Shown: piece after piece, positions 1-8,286 of the stretch
Layout: every line of letters begins with the position of its first letter
How positions within the stretch are numbered: the first letter of the stretch is position 1
DNA from: Ralstonia sp. TCR112
Lineage (GTDB): Bacteria > Pseudomonadota > Gammaproteobacteria > Burkholderiales > Burkholderiaceae
NCBI RefSeq assembly: GCF_007997035.1
Contig: NZ_VOSS01000126.1
Span: forward strand, 1-39,780
Direction of reading: 5' to 3'
DNA: 39,780 nucleotides
Made by a program: the position numbers and the translations under genes
The notes under the pieces: generated by a model
What the model saw: the letters and a program-made list of their open reading frames with translations, nothing else
Databases searched by the model: none
What the model was told of the DNA's origin: nothing

Positions 1-538
1 GCGGTTGAGCAGTCGAAGCAGACGGTGCCGGTTCTGCCGCGCCAGGCGTCGTGGCCTGCACAACCGGCGTCGGCGCGAAATTCTGTGCGGTATTGCTGGA
101 GCCGACCGGGTCCAGCAGGAACGTATAGGCGCGCGAAACGTGGCCGCTCGCCCAGTTCAGGTCAACCAGAACATCGACGAACGGCTCTGCGACGGGCTGC
201 GTCGAGCGCAGGCGCACCACGTAATTGCCGTTCGACTGGCGTTCCAACGAGGCACGCAGCGAGGAGACGATCGGGTTATAGGTCAGCCCGGCACGCGAAT
301 AGGCATCCGGTGCAGCCAGCTTGGCGACCAGGTTTTGCGCCTCTTCGGGCGTCACGCCGGTCAGATCGATTTCGGCCTGCAGCGGCTGGCCGAGGCTGGA
401 ACGCACATGCAGCGCGCCGAAACCGGCCGCTTGCGCAGCGGGCTGAATCAGCAGCAGGCTCGCCGCAGCAAACGCGACGGCCGACCAGCGAGGACTGCGA
501 TGGGACGATTCTCTCCGGCGGTATTGGCTCACCCTCAC
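1..538 (-). CDS. fimV: FimV-like protein, N-terminal part (truncated by window edge)
   Basis: The minus strand encodes an N-terminus with a signal sequence (hydrophobic AAASLLLIQPAAQAA) followed by GFGALHVRSSLGQPLQAEIDL. This is the hallmark start of the FimV/HubP family, inner-membrane peptidoglycan-binding proteins of type IV pilus and polar organisation. About 179 codons are visible. The LysM domain, membrane segment and acidic C-terminal repeats expected of the family lie outside the window. I chose the GTG at 538 because GGAG lies 6 bases upstream on the minus strand; a second GTG at 532 is possible. The Ser/Ala/Pro-rich stretch at the truncated end is typical of the linker before LysM. 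The position downstream of asd fits the usual Ralstonia order asd-fimV-truA. A weak promoter (TTGATG, 17 bases, TTAAAA, 583 to 555) precedes it. Confidence 0.88.
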   Translation of the reverse strand, partial: MRVSQYRRRESSHRSPRWSAVAFAAASLLLIQPAAQAAGFGALHVRSSLGQPLQAEIDLTGVTPEEAQNLVAKLAAPDAYSRAGLTYNPIVSSLRASLERQSNGNYVVRLRSTQPVAEPFVDVLVDLNWASGHVSRAYTFLLDPVGSSNTAQNFAPTPVVQATTPGAAEPAPSASTAQP

Positions 539-820
539 CTTCGACTCCGTTATCTTTTAATGTGCAAACGAACTTAACATCAACGAGTTAGCGCAGCAAG
601 TTCACCCAAAACGTGAAATGCTGGATAAGAACCGCCGTCAATTTTTTATGAAAACGACACAATTGGCGAGATTCTGAAGCACCCGACGTACCCCCCGGAA
701 TGCGCGTGCTTCATGTGGCGCTAACCCTTCCCCGTGCTCCGTCCACCCCACGAATGGGCGGACGGCGTTCCGGCCGCTATTGTGTACCAACGTTACAAGC
801 CGTGGGCATCCAGATGGCAC

Positions 821-845
821 AACGCCGCGCAGGCCGCGCGGCGTT
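821..845. repeat. Perfect 10-bp inverted repeat, possible transcript-end hairpin
   Basis: AACGCCGCGC (821-830) pairs perfectly with GCGCGGCGTT (836-845) around a 5-base loop. The stem is very GC-rich. There is no U-run directly after it on either strand, so it is not a classic terminator. It could protect the asd 3' end or block read-through into fimV. Confidence 0.5.
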
Positions 846-849
846 GGTT

Positions 850-890
850 GAAAAAGCACACTTTCTGTTGTCAGGCCGCAACGACGGCCT
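850..890 (-). terminator. Possible weak terminator after asd
   Basis: AGGCCG (873-878) pairs with CGGCCT (885-890) around a 6-base loop, 37 bases after the asd stop. On the minus strand a run of five T (851-855) follows, but 17 bases past the stem, so this is at best a weak intrinsic terminator. Confidence 0.3.
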
Positions 891-926
891 CAGATGCACG
901 GCCCGATAACGAAAGCAAAGCCTGAA

Positions 927-2030
927 TCACTTGCCCAGCAGGATACGGAGCGTACGGCGCAGCGGCTCGGCAGCGCCCCACAGGAGCTGATCACCGATCA
1001 CGAAGGCGCTGACATACTCCGGCCCCATGTTCAGCTTGCGCACGCGGCCGACGCCGATTTGCAGGCCACCGGTAATGGAAGCCGGCGTCAGCTCCTTCTC
1101 GGTGATGCTGCGATCGTTCGGAACCCACTTCACCCAAGGATTGCCCGAGCGGATGATCTGTTCGATCTCTTCGAGCGGCAGGTCGCGCTTGAGCTTGAGC
1201 GTCAGCCCCAGGCTGTGGCAGCGCATTGCGCCGATCCGCACGCACAGGCCATCGACCGGAATCGTCTGCGCCGTGCCCAGGATCTTGTTGACCTCGGCTT
1301 GGCCCTTCCACTCTTCCTTCGACTGGCCGTTGTCGAGCTGCTTGTCGATCCACGGGATCAGGCCACCGGCCAGCGGCGCCGGGAAAAACTCCGTCGGCAC
1401 GTCTTCGCGGATCGTCTTGGCAACCTTGCGGTCGATGTCCAGGATGGCGGAAGCCGGATTGGCCAGCTCATCGGCCACGGCGCCGTGGATCACGCCCATG
1501 CCCTTGAGCAGTTCGCGCATGTGGTTCGCACCACCGCCCGAAGCCGCCTGGTAGGTCATCGAGCTGACCCATTCGACCAGATCTTCGCGGAACAGGCCGC
1601 CCACGCCCATCAGCAAGATGGAGTTGGTGCAGTTGCCGCCGATGAAGTTCTTTGTGCCAGCCGCCACCGCATTCTTGATGAGCGACAGGTTGACGGGGTC
1701 CAGCACGATCACGGCGTCGTCTTCCATGCGCAGCGTCGAGGCGGCGTCGATCCAGTAGCCGTTCCAGCCTGCAGCGCGCAGCTTCGGGAAGACTTCGGTC
1801 GTGTAGTCACCGCCCTGGCACGTGATGATCGTGTCGCAGGCCTTCAGTGCTTCGATGTCGTTGGCGTCGGCCAGAGGCGCATCCGTCTTGGCGAATGCGG
1901 GTGCCTTGCCGCCAGCGTTGCTGGTGCTGAAAAACACGGTGTCGATCAGGTCGAAATCCTTTTCTTCCTGCATGCGCTGCATCAGCACGCTGCCGACCAT
2001 GCCGCGCCAACCGACGAGACCTACCTTCAT
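927..2030 (-). CDS. asd: Aspartate-semialdehyde dehydrogenase
   Basis: The 367-residue product reduces aspartyl-4-phosphate to aspartate semialdehyde with NADPH, the branch-point step to Lys, Thr, Met and diaminopimelate. It is of the enterobacterial type. The N-terminal nucleotide motif is [11 protein letters not shown] (residues 4-14). The catalytic cysteine is C134 in GGNCTNS, with the [14 protein letters not shown] segment at 162-175 and the conserved RCHS (H272). Length and motif spacing match the E. coli enzyme (C135), so it should be active. The ATG start at 2030 is supported by AGAGG 8 bases upstream. It sits after leuCDB on the same strand, but a weak terminator and a promoter candidate lie in between, so it may be its own unit with the small ORF at 2113-2259. 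Confidence 0.96.
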   Translation of the reverse strand: MKVGLVGWRGMVGSVLMQRMQEEKDFDLIDTVFFSTSNAGGKAPAFAKTDAPLADANDIEALKACDTIITCQGGDYTTEVFPKLRAAGWNGYWIDAASTLRMEDDAVIVLDPVNLSLIKNAVAAGTKNFIGGNCTNSILLMGVGGLFREDLVEWVSSMTYQAASGGGANHMRELLKGMGVIHGAVADELANPASAILDIDRKVAKTIREDVPTEFFPAPLAGGLIPWIDKQLDNGQSKEEWKGQAEVNKILGTAQTIPVDGLCVRIGAMRCHSLGLTLKLKRDLPLEEIEQIIRSGNPWVKWVPNDRSITEKELTPASITGGLQIGVGRVRKLNMGPEYVSAFVIGDQLLWGAAEPLRRTLRILLGK

Positions 2031-2051
2031 GATTGTGAACCTCTAGTGATT

Positions 2052-2089
2052 TTCCCCGCCTCGGTCGCCCGGCGTGACCGCGCGGGGAA
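2052..2089 (-). promoter_or_regulatory. Strong two-part hairpin directly before asd
   Basis: TTCCCCGC (minus strand, 2089-2082) pairs with GCGGGGAA (2059-2052), and an inner CGGTC/GACCG stem (2080-2076 with 2066-2062) stacks on it. The hairpin lies between the stop of the 48-codon ORF and the asd start, about 22 bases before the ATG. No U-run follows, so it is more likely a translation-control or pause hairpin than a plain terminator. Confidence 0.45.
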
Positions 2090-2112
2090 GGCGAACGGGC
2101 ACGACGGACGAT

Positions 2113-2259
2113 CTACGAGATCGTTTTTTTGGTAATGATTTTGGTGGTCGTGCGAATCTCGACAGGCGTCATGCGAGCGCGCGCGGCGGTGCCCTTGGCG
2201 GCGATAGCCAGGGTGCCCAGAATGCCCAGTACGAGGACGGGGAGCGCGATCGAGATCAT
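2113..2259 (-). CDS. Small membrane or leader peptide upstream of asd, 48 aa
   Basis: An ORF of 48 codons starts with a hydrophobic segment (MISIALPVLVLGILGTLAIAA, given here in two parts: MISIALPVLV then LGILGTLAIAA), a likely membrane helix. It ends with the polar tail RTTTKIITKKTIS. I do not recognise a family. It has no lipobox, so it is not an entericidin. No Shine-Dalgarno is visible. A TATATT hexamer ends 7 bases before the ATG, which would fit a leaderless transcript. Five Thr, three Ile and three Lys among the last 13 residues are striking because Asd feeds Thr, Ile and Lys synthesis; a leader-peptide role is possible. It could equally be a small inner-membrane protein or a chance ORF. 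Confidence 0.45.
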   Translation of the reverse strand: MISIALPVLVLGILGTLAIAAKGTAARARMTPVEIRTTTKIITKKTIS

Positions 2260-2265
2260 CTGCAA

Positions 2266-2295
2266 AAATATACACGATTTGGCGGCCACACAATG
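2266..2295 (-). promoter_or_regulatory. Candidate promoter for the small ORF and asd
   Basis: On the minus strand, TATATT lies 7 bases before the ATG at 2259. A TTGTGT-like -35 element lies about 15 bases further upstream. The stretch is AT-rich compared with its surroundings. The placement predicts a transcript starting at or next to the ATG. Confidence 0.35.
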
Positions 2296-2316
2296 CCCTG
2301 CAACATGTGTCCACCG

Positions 2317-2354
2317 AAAAAACGACGATTGCGGCGCCGGATGTGACGGCACCG
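2317..2354 (-). terminator. Weak terminator after leuB
   Basis: On the minus strand CGGTGCCG (2354-2347) pairs with CGGCGCCG (2339-2332), with one G-U pair and a 7-base loop. It is followed after 9 bases by six T (2322-2317). This probably ends most leuCDB transcripts. Confidence 0.45.
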
Positions 2355-2369
2355 CAACGCACGTTTCGT

Positions 2370-3440
2370 TTACAGGGCAGCGACCACCGCGTCGCCCATC
2401 TCCACCGTACCGACCTGCTTGCAACCCGGCGTCAGGATGTCACCCGTGCGATAGCCCTGGGCGAGCACCTTCTTGACGGCATTTTCGATGCGATCGGCCT
2501 GCTCGGCCTTGTTCAGCGAGTAGCGCAGCATCATCGCGGCGGACAGGATCGTCGCGAGCGGGTTGGCAATGCCCTTGCCCGCGATGTCGGGCGCGGAGCC
2601 GTGCGACGGCTCATACAAGCCTTTGTTGTTCGCGTCGAGCGACGCCGACGGCAGCATGCCGATCGAGCCGGTCAACATGGCCGCCTCGTCCGACAGAATG
2701 TCGCCGAACATGTTGCCGGTGACGATCACGTCGAAGTTCTTCGGCGCCTTCACGAGCTGCATGGCCGCGTTGTCGACGTACATGTGCGACAGCTCGACTT
2801 CCGGATACTCCTTGTGCACGTCGGTGACGATGTCCTTCCAGAACTGGAACGTCTCGAGCACGTTGGCCTTGTCGACGCTGCACAGCTTCTTGCCGCGCTT
2901 GGCGGCAGCCTGGAAGGCGACGTGCGCAATGCGGCGGATTTCCGGCTCGGCGTAGCGCATGGTGTCGAAACCTTCGCGAGCGCCAGCGAACAGGCCATCG
3001 GGTGCCGCACGCACACCGCGCGGTTGACCGAAGTAAATGTCGCCGTTCAGCTCACGCACGATCAGGATGTCCAGACCGGCGACGATTTCCGGTTTGAGGC
3101 TCGACGCGCCGGTCAACTCGGGGTAGCAGATAGCCGGGCGGAAATTGGCGAACAGCTGCAGGTGCTTGCGCAGGCCCAGAATGGCCTGCTCCGGGCGCAG
3201 TTCGCGCGCCAGCGTGTCGTACTTCCAGTCGCCCACGGCGCCGAACAGGATCGCGTCGGCTTCCTTGGCGAGCTTGAGCGTGTCTTCCGGCAGGGGATGA
3301 CCCTTGGCCTCGTAGCCCGCGCCGCCCACCGGGGCGAATTCCATCTCGAACGGCTCGCCCAGCACCTTGAGCACCTTCACGGCCTCGGCGACGATTTCCT
3401 TGCCAATGCCGTCACCCGGCAACACTGCAATCTTGGTCAT
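2370..3440 (-). CDS. leuB: 3-isopropylmalate dehydrogenase
   Basis: The 356-residue product catalyses NAD-dependent oxidative decarboxylation of 3-isopropylmalate, the third step of leucine synthesis. Visible features are the N-terminal LPGDGIGKE motif (residues 7-15), the substrate arginines in [16 protein letters not shown], the SVDKANVLE segment with the conserved lysine, and the metal-binding stretch [14 protein letters not shown]. Near the C-terminus is the coenzyme motif [14 protein letters not shown]. The length is normal for the family. The gene follows leuD by 28 bases on the same strand, so it is the last gene of a leuC-leuD-leuB unit. Confidence 0.97.
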   Translation of the reverse strand: MTKIAVLPGDGIGKEIVAEAVKVLKVLGEPFEMEFAPVGGAGYEAKGHPLPEDTLKLAKEADAILFGAVGDWKYDTLARELRPEQAILGLRKHLQLFANFRPAICYPELTGASSLKPEIVAGLDILIVRELNGDIYFGQPRGVRAAPDGLFAGAREGFDTMRYAEPEIRRIAHVAFQAAAKRGKKLCSVDKANVLETFQFWKDIVTDVHKEYPEVELSHMYVDNAAMQLVKAPKNFDVIVTGNMFGDILSDEAAMLTGSIGMLPSASLDANNKGLYEPSHGSAPDIAGKGIANPLATILSAAMMLRYSLNKAEQADRIENAVKKVLAQGYRTGDILTPGCKQVGTVEMGDAVVAAL

Positions 3441-3468
3441 GTGGTTGTCCTTGTTGTTCTGTATCCGC

Positions 3469-4119
3469 TCAGCCGACGAGCTTGTGGGCGAGCCACGGCA
3501 TCTTGGCCAGGCGCTGCGCTTCGTAAGCCTTGATCTGGTCGGCGTAGCGCAAGGTCAGGCCGATGTCGTCGAAGCCGTTGAGCAGGCAGTATTTGCGGAA
3601 CGCCGTGATGTCGAACGGATAGGCCGTACCGCCCGGCGTGACGACGACCTGCTTGTCCAGGTCGACGGTCAGCTGGTAGCCCGTAAAGGCTTGCGTCTCG
3701 TTGAACAGATGGTCGACTTGCGACTCCGTCAGCACGATCGGCAGCAGGCCGTTCTTGAAGCAGTTGTTGAAGAAGATGTCGGCAAAGCTCGGCGCGATGA
3801 TGGCGCGGAAGCCGTACTGCTGCAGCGCCCACGGTGCGTGCTCACGCGAGCTGCCGCAGCCGAAGTTCTTGCGCGCCAGCAACACCGAGGCGCCCTTGTA
3901 ACGCGGCTGGTTCAGCACGAAGTCCGGATTCAGCGGTCGCTTGCTGTTGTCCTGGCCAGGCTCGCCCACGTCCTTGTAGCGCCACTCGTCGAACAGGTTC
4001 GGGCCGAAGCCGGTGCGCTTGATCGACTTGAGGAACTGCTTCGGAATGATCGCGTCGGTGTCGACGTTCTCGCGGTCGAGCGGGGCCACGAGGCCGGTGT
4101 GGATGGTGAATTGTTCCAT
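3469..4119 (-). CDS. leuD: 3-isopropylmalate dehydratase, small subunit
   Basis: The 216-residue small (swivelling-domain) subunit pairs with LeuC to isomerise 2-isopropylmalate to 3-isopropylmalate. It begins [28 protein letters not shown] (read in segments) and carries the conserved [15 protein letters not shown] loop and the [18 protein letters not shown] segment. The frame stays open well upstream of 4119, but the ATG at 4119 matches the family start and AGAGAG lies just before it. The gap to leuC is 23 bases, which suits co-transcription and balanced subunit synthesis. Confidence 0.97.
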   Translation of the reverse strand: MEQFTIHTGLVAPLDRENVDTDAIIPKQFLKSIKRTGFGPNLFDEWRYKDVGEPGQDNSKRPLNPDFVLNQPRYKGASVLLARKNFGCGSSREHAPWALQQYGFRAIIAPSFADIFFNNCFKNGLLPIVLTESQVDHLFNETQAFTGYQLTVDLDKQVVVTPGGTAYPFDITAFRKYCLLNGFDDIGLTLRYADQIKAYEAQRLAKMPWLAHKLVG

Positions 4120-4142
4120 GATTGCTCTCTCTATCCTGCCGC

Positions 4143-5552
4143 TCAAGCGAGCTTGCGCACGTCGACGAAGTGGCCTTCCAGCGCGGCTGCGGCAGCCATC
4201 GCCGGGCTGACCAGATGGGTGCGGCCACCCGCGCCCTGACGGCCTTCGAAGTTGCGGTTGGACGTGGACGCGCAGCGCTCGCCCGGCTCGAGGCGGTCCG
4301 CGTTCATGGCGAGACACATCGAGCAGCCCGGCTCGCGCCACTCGAAACCTGCCGCCTTGAAAATCTTGTCGAGCCCTTCGCGCTCGGCCTGCTCCTTCAC
4401 GAGGCCCGAGCCCGGCACGACCATCGCCAGCTTCACGTTCGACGCAATGCGTTTGCCCAGCTTCTGCACGACCCACGCTGCGGCGCGCATGTCTTCGATC
4501 CGGCTGTTGGTGCACGAGCCGATGAAGACCTTGTCGATGTTGATATCGCTGATGGCAACGTTCGGCTGCAGGCCCATGTATTCGAGCGCGCGCTCCATGG
4601 CATTGCGCTTGTTCGGGTCTTTCTCTTTGTCGGGATCCGGCACGCGGTCTTCAATGCTGACCACCATTTCCGGCGACGTGCCCCAGCTCACCTGCGGGCG
4701 AATCTCTTCCGCGCGCAGCTCGACCACCTGATCGAAGTGCGCCCCCTCGTCGGAGTGCAGCGTGCGCCAGTAGGCGACGGCCTGCTCCCATTCCACGCCT
4801 TGCGGCGCGAACGGGCGGCCCTTGACGTACTCCAGCGTGACATCGTCCACGGCGACCATGCCGGCGCGGGCGCCTGCCTCGATCGCCATGTTGCACACCG
4901 TCATGCGGCCTTCCATCGACAGCGCGCGAATGGCAGAGCCGCCGAACTCCATGGCGTAGCCCGTGCCGCCGGCCGTACCGATCTTGCCGATGATGGCGAG
5001 CACGATGTCCTTGGCCGTGCAGCCACGCGGCAGCGTGCCCTCCACCTTCACGAGCATGTTCTTGCTCTTCTTGGCGAGCAGCGTTTGCGTGGCCAACACA
5101 TGCTCCACTTCCGACGTGCCGATGCCGTGCGCGAGCGCGCCAAATGCGCCGTGCGTGCTGGTGTGCGAATCGCCGCAGACCACGGTCATGCCCGGCAGCG
5201 TCGCGCCCTGCTCCGGCCCGATCACGTGCACGATGCCCTGACGCTTGTCGTTCATCTTGAATTGCGTGATGCCGTAGCTGTCGCAGTTGGCATCGAGCGT
5301 GTCGACCTGCAGCTTGGAAACCGGGTCGGCAATGCCGTGCGAGCGGTCGGTGGTCGGCACGTTGTGATCCGACACGGCCAGGTTGGCGCTGATGCGCCAC
5401 ACAGGACGCTCGGCCATCTTCAGGCCCTCGAACGCCTGCGGGCTCGTCACTTCGTGCAGCAGTTGACGATCAATGTAGAGGACGGTCGTGCCGTCTTCTT
5501 CGGTATGAACGACGTGATCGTCCCAAAGTTTGTCGTAGAGCGTCTTGGCCAT
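4143..5552 (-). CDS. leuC: 3-isopropylmalate dehydratase, large subunit
   Basis: The 469-residue catalytic subunit of isopropylmalate isomerase belongs to the aconitase superfamily. The three cysteines for the 4Fe-4S cluster are C347 in GSCTNSR and C410/C413 in CSMC, exactly where the family has them. I chose the start at 5552 ([10 protein letters not shown]) rather than the in-frame ATG at 5579 because the family begins there; neither has a strong ribosome binding site. It is the first gene of leuCDB, separated from gltA by 227 bases containing the gltA terminator and a leu promoter candidate. Confidence 0.96.
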   Translation of the reverse strand: MAKTLYDKLWDDHVVHTEEDGTTVLYIDRQLLHEVTSPQAFEGLKMAERPVWRISANLAVSDHNVPTTDRSHGIADPVSKLQVDTLDANCDSYGITQFKMNDKRQGIVHVIGPEQGATLPGMTVVCGDSHTSTHGAFGALAHGIGTSEVEHVLATQTLLAKKSKNMLVKVEGTLPRGCTAKDIVLAIIGKIGTAGGTGYAMEFGGSAIRALSMEGRMTVCNMAIEAGARAGMVAVDDVTLEYVKGRPFAPQGVEWEQAVAYWRTLHSDEGAHFDQVVELRAEEIRPQVSWGTSPEMVVSIEDRVPDPDKEKDPNKRNAMERALEYMGLQPNVAISDINIDKVFIGSCTNSRIEDMRAAAWVVQKLGKRIASNVKLAMVVPGSGLVKEQAEREGLDKIFKAAGFEWREPGCSMCLAMNADRLEPGERCASTSNRNFEGRQGAGGRTHLVSPAMAAAAALEGHFVDVRKLA

Positions 5553-5627
5553 GATGCGATCCGTACACAACGTGCCCATCTTGGAAATTCAGGGCCGCTG
5601 CGCGAGCTGTTTCGTGGGGAGTGATCG

Positions 5628-5656
5628 ATTATGCCACCCGGTGCATTGGGCACCGG
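5628..5656 (-). promoter_or_regulatory. Candidate leuCDB promoter with operator-like inverted repeat
   Basis: On the minus strand a CATAAT hexamer (5633-5628) lies about 75 bases before leuC. Immediately upstream is a perfect 7-bp inverted repeat, CCGGTGC (5656-5650) and GCACCGG (5644-5638), with a 5-base gap. It covers the place of a -35 element. No good -35 match is visible, which would fit an activator-dependent promoter. Confidence 0.35.
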
Positions 5657-5724
5657 ACGTGACTGGCGAAAGGGGGTTTCGCCATTTCGCGAAGGCCCTT
5701 TCCCGGCCCTCAAGCGGCGCCCAA

Positions 5725-5757
5725 CAAAAAACCCCGCCGGTTTCCCGGGCGGGGTTT
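5725..5757 (-). terminator. Intrinsic terminator of gltA
   Basis: On the minus strand AAACCCCGCC (5757-5748) pairs perfectly with GGCGGGGTTT (5738-5729) around a 9-base loop. A T-run continues to 5726. It lies 22 bases past the gltA stop and is the clear end of the sdh-gltA transcript. Confidence 0.9.
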
Positions 5758-5779
5758 CTGCAAGGCGAACAGCCTTGGC

Positions 5780-7081
5780 TTAACGCTTGTCGATCGACGG
5801 CACTTCGCGGGTAGCGGCGCCGTTGAACAGCTGGCGCGGACGGCCGATCTTGTATTCCGGATCGGTGATCATCTCTTCCCATTGCGAAATCCAGCCCACC
5901 GAGCGGGCCAGCGCGAAGATACAGGTGAACATCGAGGTCGGGATGCCCAGCGCGCGTTGCACGATGCCCGAGTAGAAGTCGACGTTCGGGTACAGCTTGC
6001 GGCTGACGAAGTATTCGTCTTCCAGGGCGATCTTTTCCAGCTCCATCGCCAGCTTGAACAGCGGGTCGTTATGCAGGCCCAGCTCGTTCAGCACTTCGTG
6101 GCAGGTTTCGCGCATCAGCTTGGCGCGCGGGTCATAGTTCTTGTACACGCGGTGGCCGAAGCCCATCAGGCGCACGCCGCTGTTCTTGTCCTTCACCTGC
6201 TTGATGAACTCGGGCACCTTGTCTACGGTACCGATTTCTTCCAGCATGTTCAGCGCAGCTTCGTTCGCGCCGCCGTGCGCCGGGCCCCAGAGGCAGGCGA
6301 TACCGGCAGCGATGGCAGCGATCGGGTTGGTGCCCGACGAGCCCGCCAGACGCACCGTCGACGTGGAGGCGTTCTGCTCGTGGTCTGCGTGCAGGATGAA
6401 GATGCGGTCCAGTGCCTTCTCCAGCACCGGGTTCACCTTGTAGTCTTCACACGGCGTGGCAAACATCATGCGCATGAAGTTACCCGTGTACGACAGGTTG
6501 TTCTGCGGATAAATGAGAGGCTGGCCGATGTTGTACTTGTATGCCATGGCCACCAGCGTCGGCAGCTTGGCGATCAGGCGAATCTGCGAGATTTCACGCT
6601 CGCGCGGGTCATTGATGTTGGCAGCGTCCGGATAGAACGCGCTCATGGCACCGACCAGGCCCGTCAGCACGGCCATCGGATGGGCGTCACGACGGAAACC
6701 GCGCAGGAAGAACTGCATCTGCTCGTGGACCATGGTGTGATTCGTCACCACATGGTTGAACTCTTCCTTCTGCTTGGCGTTGGGCAGCTCGCCCTTCAGC
6801 AGCAGGTAGCAGATTTCCATGAAATCGCACTTGCTGGCCAGATCGTCGATGGCGTAGCCGCGGTACAGCAGCTCACCCTTGTCACCATCGATGTAGGTGA
6901 TCTTGGAATTGCACGACGCGGTCGACATGAAGCCGGGGTCGTACGTGAACTTGCCCGTCTGACCGTACAGCTTGCGAATGTCGATCACGTCCGGGCCAAC
7001 CGTGCCCTTGTAGATCGGCAGCTCGACGCTGGGCGAGCCATCGGAAAACGATAGGGTGGCTTTCACTTCGGACGGCGTCAT
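5780..7081 (-). CDS. gltA: Citrate synthase (type II)
   Basis: The 433-residue enzyme condenses acetyl-CoA and oxaloacetate to citrate, the entry step of the TCA cycle. The length and the N-terminal extension with a beta-rich domain are typical of the hexameric, NADH-sensitive Gram-negative type. Catalytic and binding residues are visible: H231 and H234 in [13 protein letters not shown]269 in [11 protein letters not shown]310 in [14 protein letters not shown], and the late aspartate in PNVDFYSG. A good AAGGAA ribosome site lies 8 bases before the ATG. It follows sdhE on the same strand and ends at a strong terminator, so it closes the sdhCDABE-gltA cluster. Confidence 0.97.
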   Translation of the reverse strand: MTPSEVKATLSFSDGSPSVELPIYKGTVGPDVIDIRKLYGQTGKFTYDPGFMSTASCNSKITYIDGDKGELLYRGYAIDDLASKCDFMEICYLLLKGELPNAKQKEEFNHVVTNHTMVHEQMQFFLRGFRRDAHPMAVLTGLVGAMSAFYPDAANINDPREREISQIRLIAKLPTLVAMAYKYNIGQPLIYPQNNLSYTGNFMRMMFATPCEDYKVNPVLEKALDRIFILHADHEQNASTSTVRLAGSSGTNPIAAIAAGIACLWGPAHGGANEAALNMLEEIGTVDKVPEFIKQVKDKNSGVRLMGFGHRVYKNYDPRAKLMRETCHEVLNELGLHNDPLFKLAMELEKIALEDEYFVSRKLYPNVDFYSGIVQRALGIPTSMFTCIFALARSVGWISQWEEMITDPEYKIGRPRQLFNGAATREVPSIDKR

Positions 7082-7117
7082 GTCGGTTTCCTTCTCTGCT
7101 GTTTATAAAAATGAAGT

Positions 7118-7130
7118 CGGGAGACTCCCG
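7118..7130 (-). repeat. Short perfect palindrome between sdhE and gltA
   Basis: CGGGAGACTCCCG is a perfect 13-base inverted repeat in the 122-base gap between sdhE and gltA. On the minus strand it is followed by ACTTCATTTTTATAA and then the gltA ribosome site. It could be an operator, a processing site or a weak pause hairpin. Confidence 0.3.
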
Positions 7131-7203
7131 CCAGACGGATCAAGGGGCGCCGGCCGGGGGCGGCTGGACCGATTCGTCTTGCGGCAACCTCTCGCGCGCC
7201 GGC

Positions 7204-7491
7204 TTAGACCGAGCGCAGCAAGGTCAGGACGTGCTGAATGTGGGGCACGTCGAGTTCGCCCTCCGGCTCCTTGCGTGCAAGCAGGAGATCCATCAGGTCG
7301 TTGTCGGGCAACTCGAACAACTGCGAGAGTGCGGCAACGTCGTCGTCCGACAGTTCCGTCTCGTAGCGGTTGAAGAAGCGCTCGACGATGATGTCGTTCT
7401 CAAGCAGGCCGCGTCGGGCACGCCAGCGCAAACGGGCACGCTTGTGCGGATCGGACTGATGGGAGAACGTCGGAGTGTTCACAGCAACCAT
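7204..7491 (-). CDS. sdhE: FAD assembly factor SdhE
   Basis: The 95-residue small protein belongs to the SdhE/SDH5 family, which promotes covalent attachment of FAD to SdhA. The conserved RGxxE motif is present as R27-G-L-L-E31 (WRARRGLLEND), inside the helical bundle, and FFNRYETELSDDD and the helical C-terminus are typical. The ATG at 7491 is preceded by AGGA; a longer in-frame reading into sdhB is not supported by the family. It sits between sdhB and gltA, its usual place in beta-proteobacteria. A terminator-like hairpin directly upstream may lower its expression relative to sdhB. Confidence 0.93.
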   Translation of the reverse strand: MVAVNTPTFSHQSDPHKRARLRWRARRGLLENDIIVERFFNRYETELSDDDVAALSQLFELPDNDLMDLLLARKEPEGELDVPHIQHVLTLLRSV

Positions 7492-7498
7492 ACTTCCT

Positions 7499-7532
7499 AA
7501 AAATGCGTCGCCGGAGAAACCGCTCCGGCGAC
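7499..7532 (-). terminator. Terminator-like hairpin between sdhB and sdhE
   Basis: GTCGCCGGAG (minus strand, 7532-7523) pairs perfectly over 10 bp with CTCCGGCGAC (7516-7507) around a 6-base loop. After GCA come five T (7503-7499), then the sdhE ribosome site AGGA. It probably causes partial termination or protects the 3' end of the sdhCDAB message. Confidence 0.6.
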
Positions 7533-7562
7533 ACACAATGCCAAAGTGCCCTGACTCGCGCC

Positions 7563-8264
7563 TTACACCGCGCGACGCACCATCAATTCCTTGATCTTGC
7601 CGATGGCCTTGGTCGGGTTCAGACCCTTCGGGCACACATCGACGCAATTCATGATGGTGTGGCAGCGGAACAGGCGGTACGGATCTTCCAGATTGTCCAG
7701 ACGCTCGCTGGTGGCCTGGTCGCGGCTGTCAGCGATGAAACGATACGCCTGCAGCAGACCGGCCGGGCCGACGAACTTGTCCGGGTTCCACCAGAACGAC
7801 GGGCACGACGTCGAACAGCTTGCGCACAGAATGCACTCGTACAGGCCGTCAAGCTCTTCACGCTCTTCCGGCGACTGCAGACGCTCCTTCTCCGGCGGCG
7901 GCTCGTCGTTGATCAGGTACGGCTTGATCGAGTGGTACTGGTTGAAGAACTGCGTCATGTCGACGATGAGGTCGCGCACCACGGGCAGCCCCGGCAGCGG
8001 ACGCAGCACGATCTTCTCGGGCAGCTCACGCATGTTGGTCAGGCAGGCCAGACCATTCTTGCCGTTGATGTTCATGGCGTCGGAGCCGCACACGCCTTCA
8101 CGGCACGAACGACGGAACGCGATCGACTCGTCCAGCTTCTTCAGCTTGACCAGCGCGTCGAGCAGCATGCGCTCGTGACCGTCGAGTTCGACCTCGTAGG
8201 TCTGCATGCGGGGTGCTGCGTCCTTGTCCGGATCGTAGCGATAGACTTCAAAAATACGCTTCAT
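7563..8264 (-). CDS. sdhB: Succinate dehydrogenase iron-sulfur subunit
   Basis: The 233-residue subunit carries electrons from SdhA to ubiquinone through three Fe-S clusters. The [2Fe-2S] ligands are C54, C59, D62 and C74 ([10 protein letters not shown] ... LAC). The 4Fe-4S and 3Fe-4S ligands are in [12 protein letters not shown] (C144, C147, C150, C154) and [14 protein letters not shown] (C201, C207, C211). The set is complete and spaced as in E. coli SdhB. It is 22 bases downstream of sdhA on the same strand and is part of the sdhCDAB operon. Confidence 0.97.
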   Translation of the reverse strand: MKRIFEVYRYDPDKDAAPRMQTYEVELDGHERMLLDALVKLKKLDESIAFRRSCREGVCGSDAMNINGKNGLACLTNMRELPEKIVLRPLPGLPVVRDLIVDMTQFFNQYHSIKPYLINDEPPPEKERLQSPEEREELDGLYECILCASCSTSCPSFWWNPDKFVGPAGLLQAYRFIADSRDQATSERLDNLEDPYRLFRCHTIMNCVDVCPKGLNPTKAIGKIKELMVRRAV

Positions 8265-8286
8265 TTTTGTGGGCCCTTCTTATCCG

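Larger units (their letters stand above)
539..926. other. Intergenic region fimV-asd, no gene seen
   Basis: This is 388 bases without a convincing coding region; the short open frames here lack a ribosome binding site and family resemblance. It contains two hairpin-forming repeats (821-845 and 873-890), which probably mark the 3' end of asd transcripts. An AT-richer stretch at 550-660 probably holds the fimV promoter. Confidence 0.6.

Noticed and set aside
638-859. A 73-codon minus-strand ORF between asd and fimV
   Set aside because: It contains the inverted repeat at 821-845, has no ribosome site and no recognisable sequence pattern.
894-2135. Long open frame on the plus strand opposite asd
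   Set aside because: It is the antisense shadow of asd in GC-rich sequence: the product is His/Arg/Ala-rich with no family pattern, and asd has full catalytic motifs.
4122-5624. A 500-codon plus-strand frame opposite leuC
   Set aside because: Antisense shadow; no ribosome site and no recognisable domain, while leuC has all three cluster cysteines.
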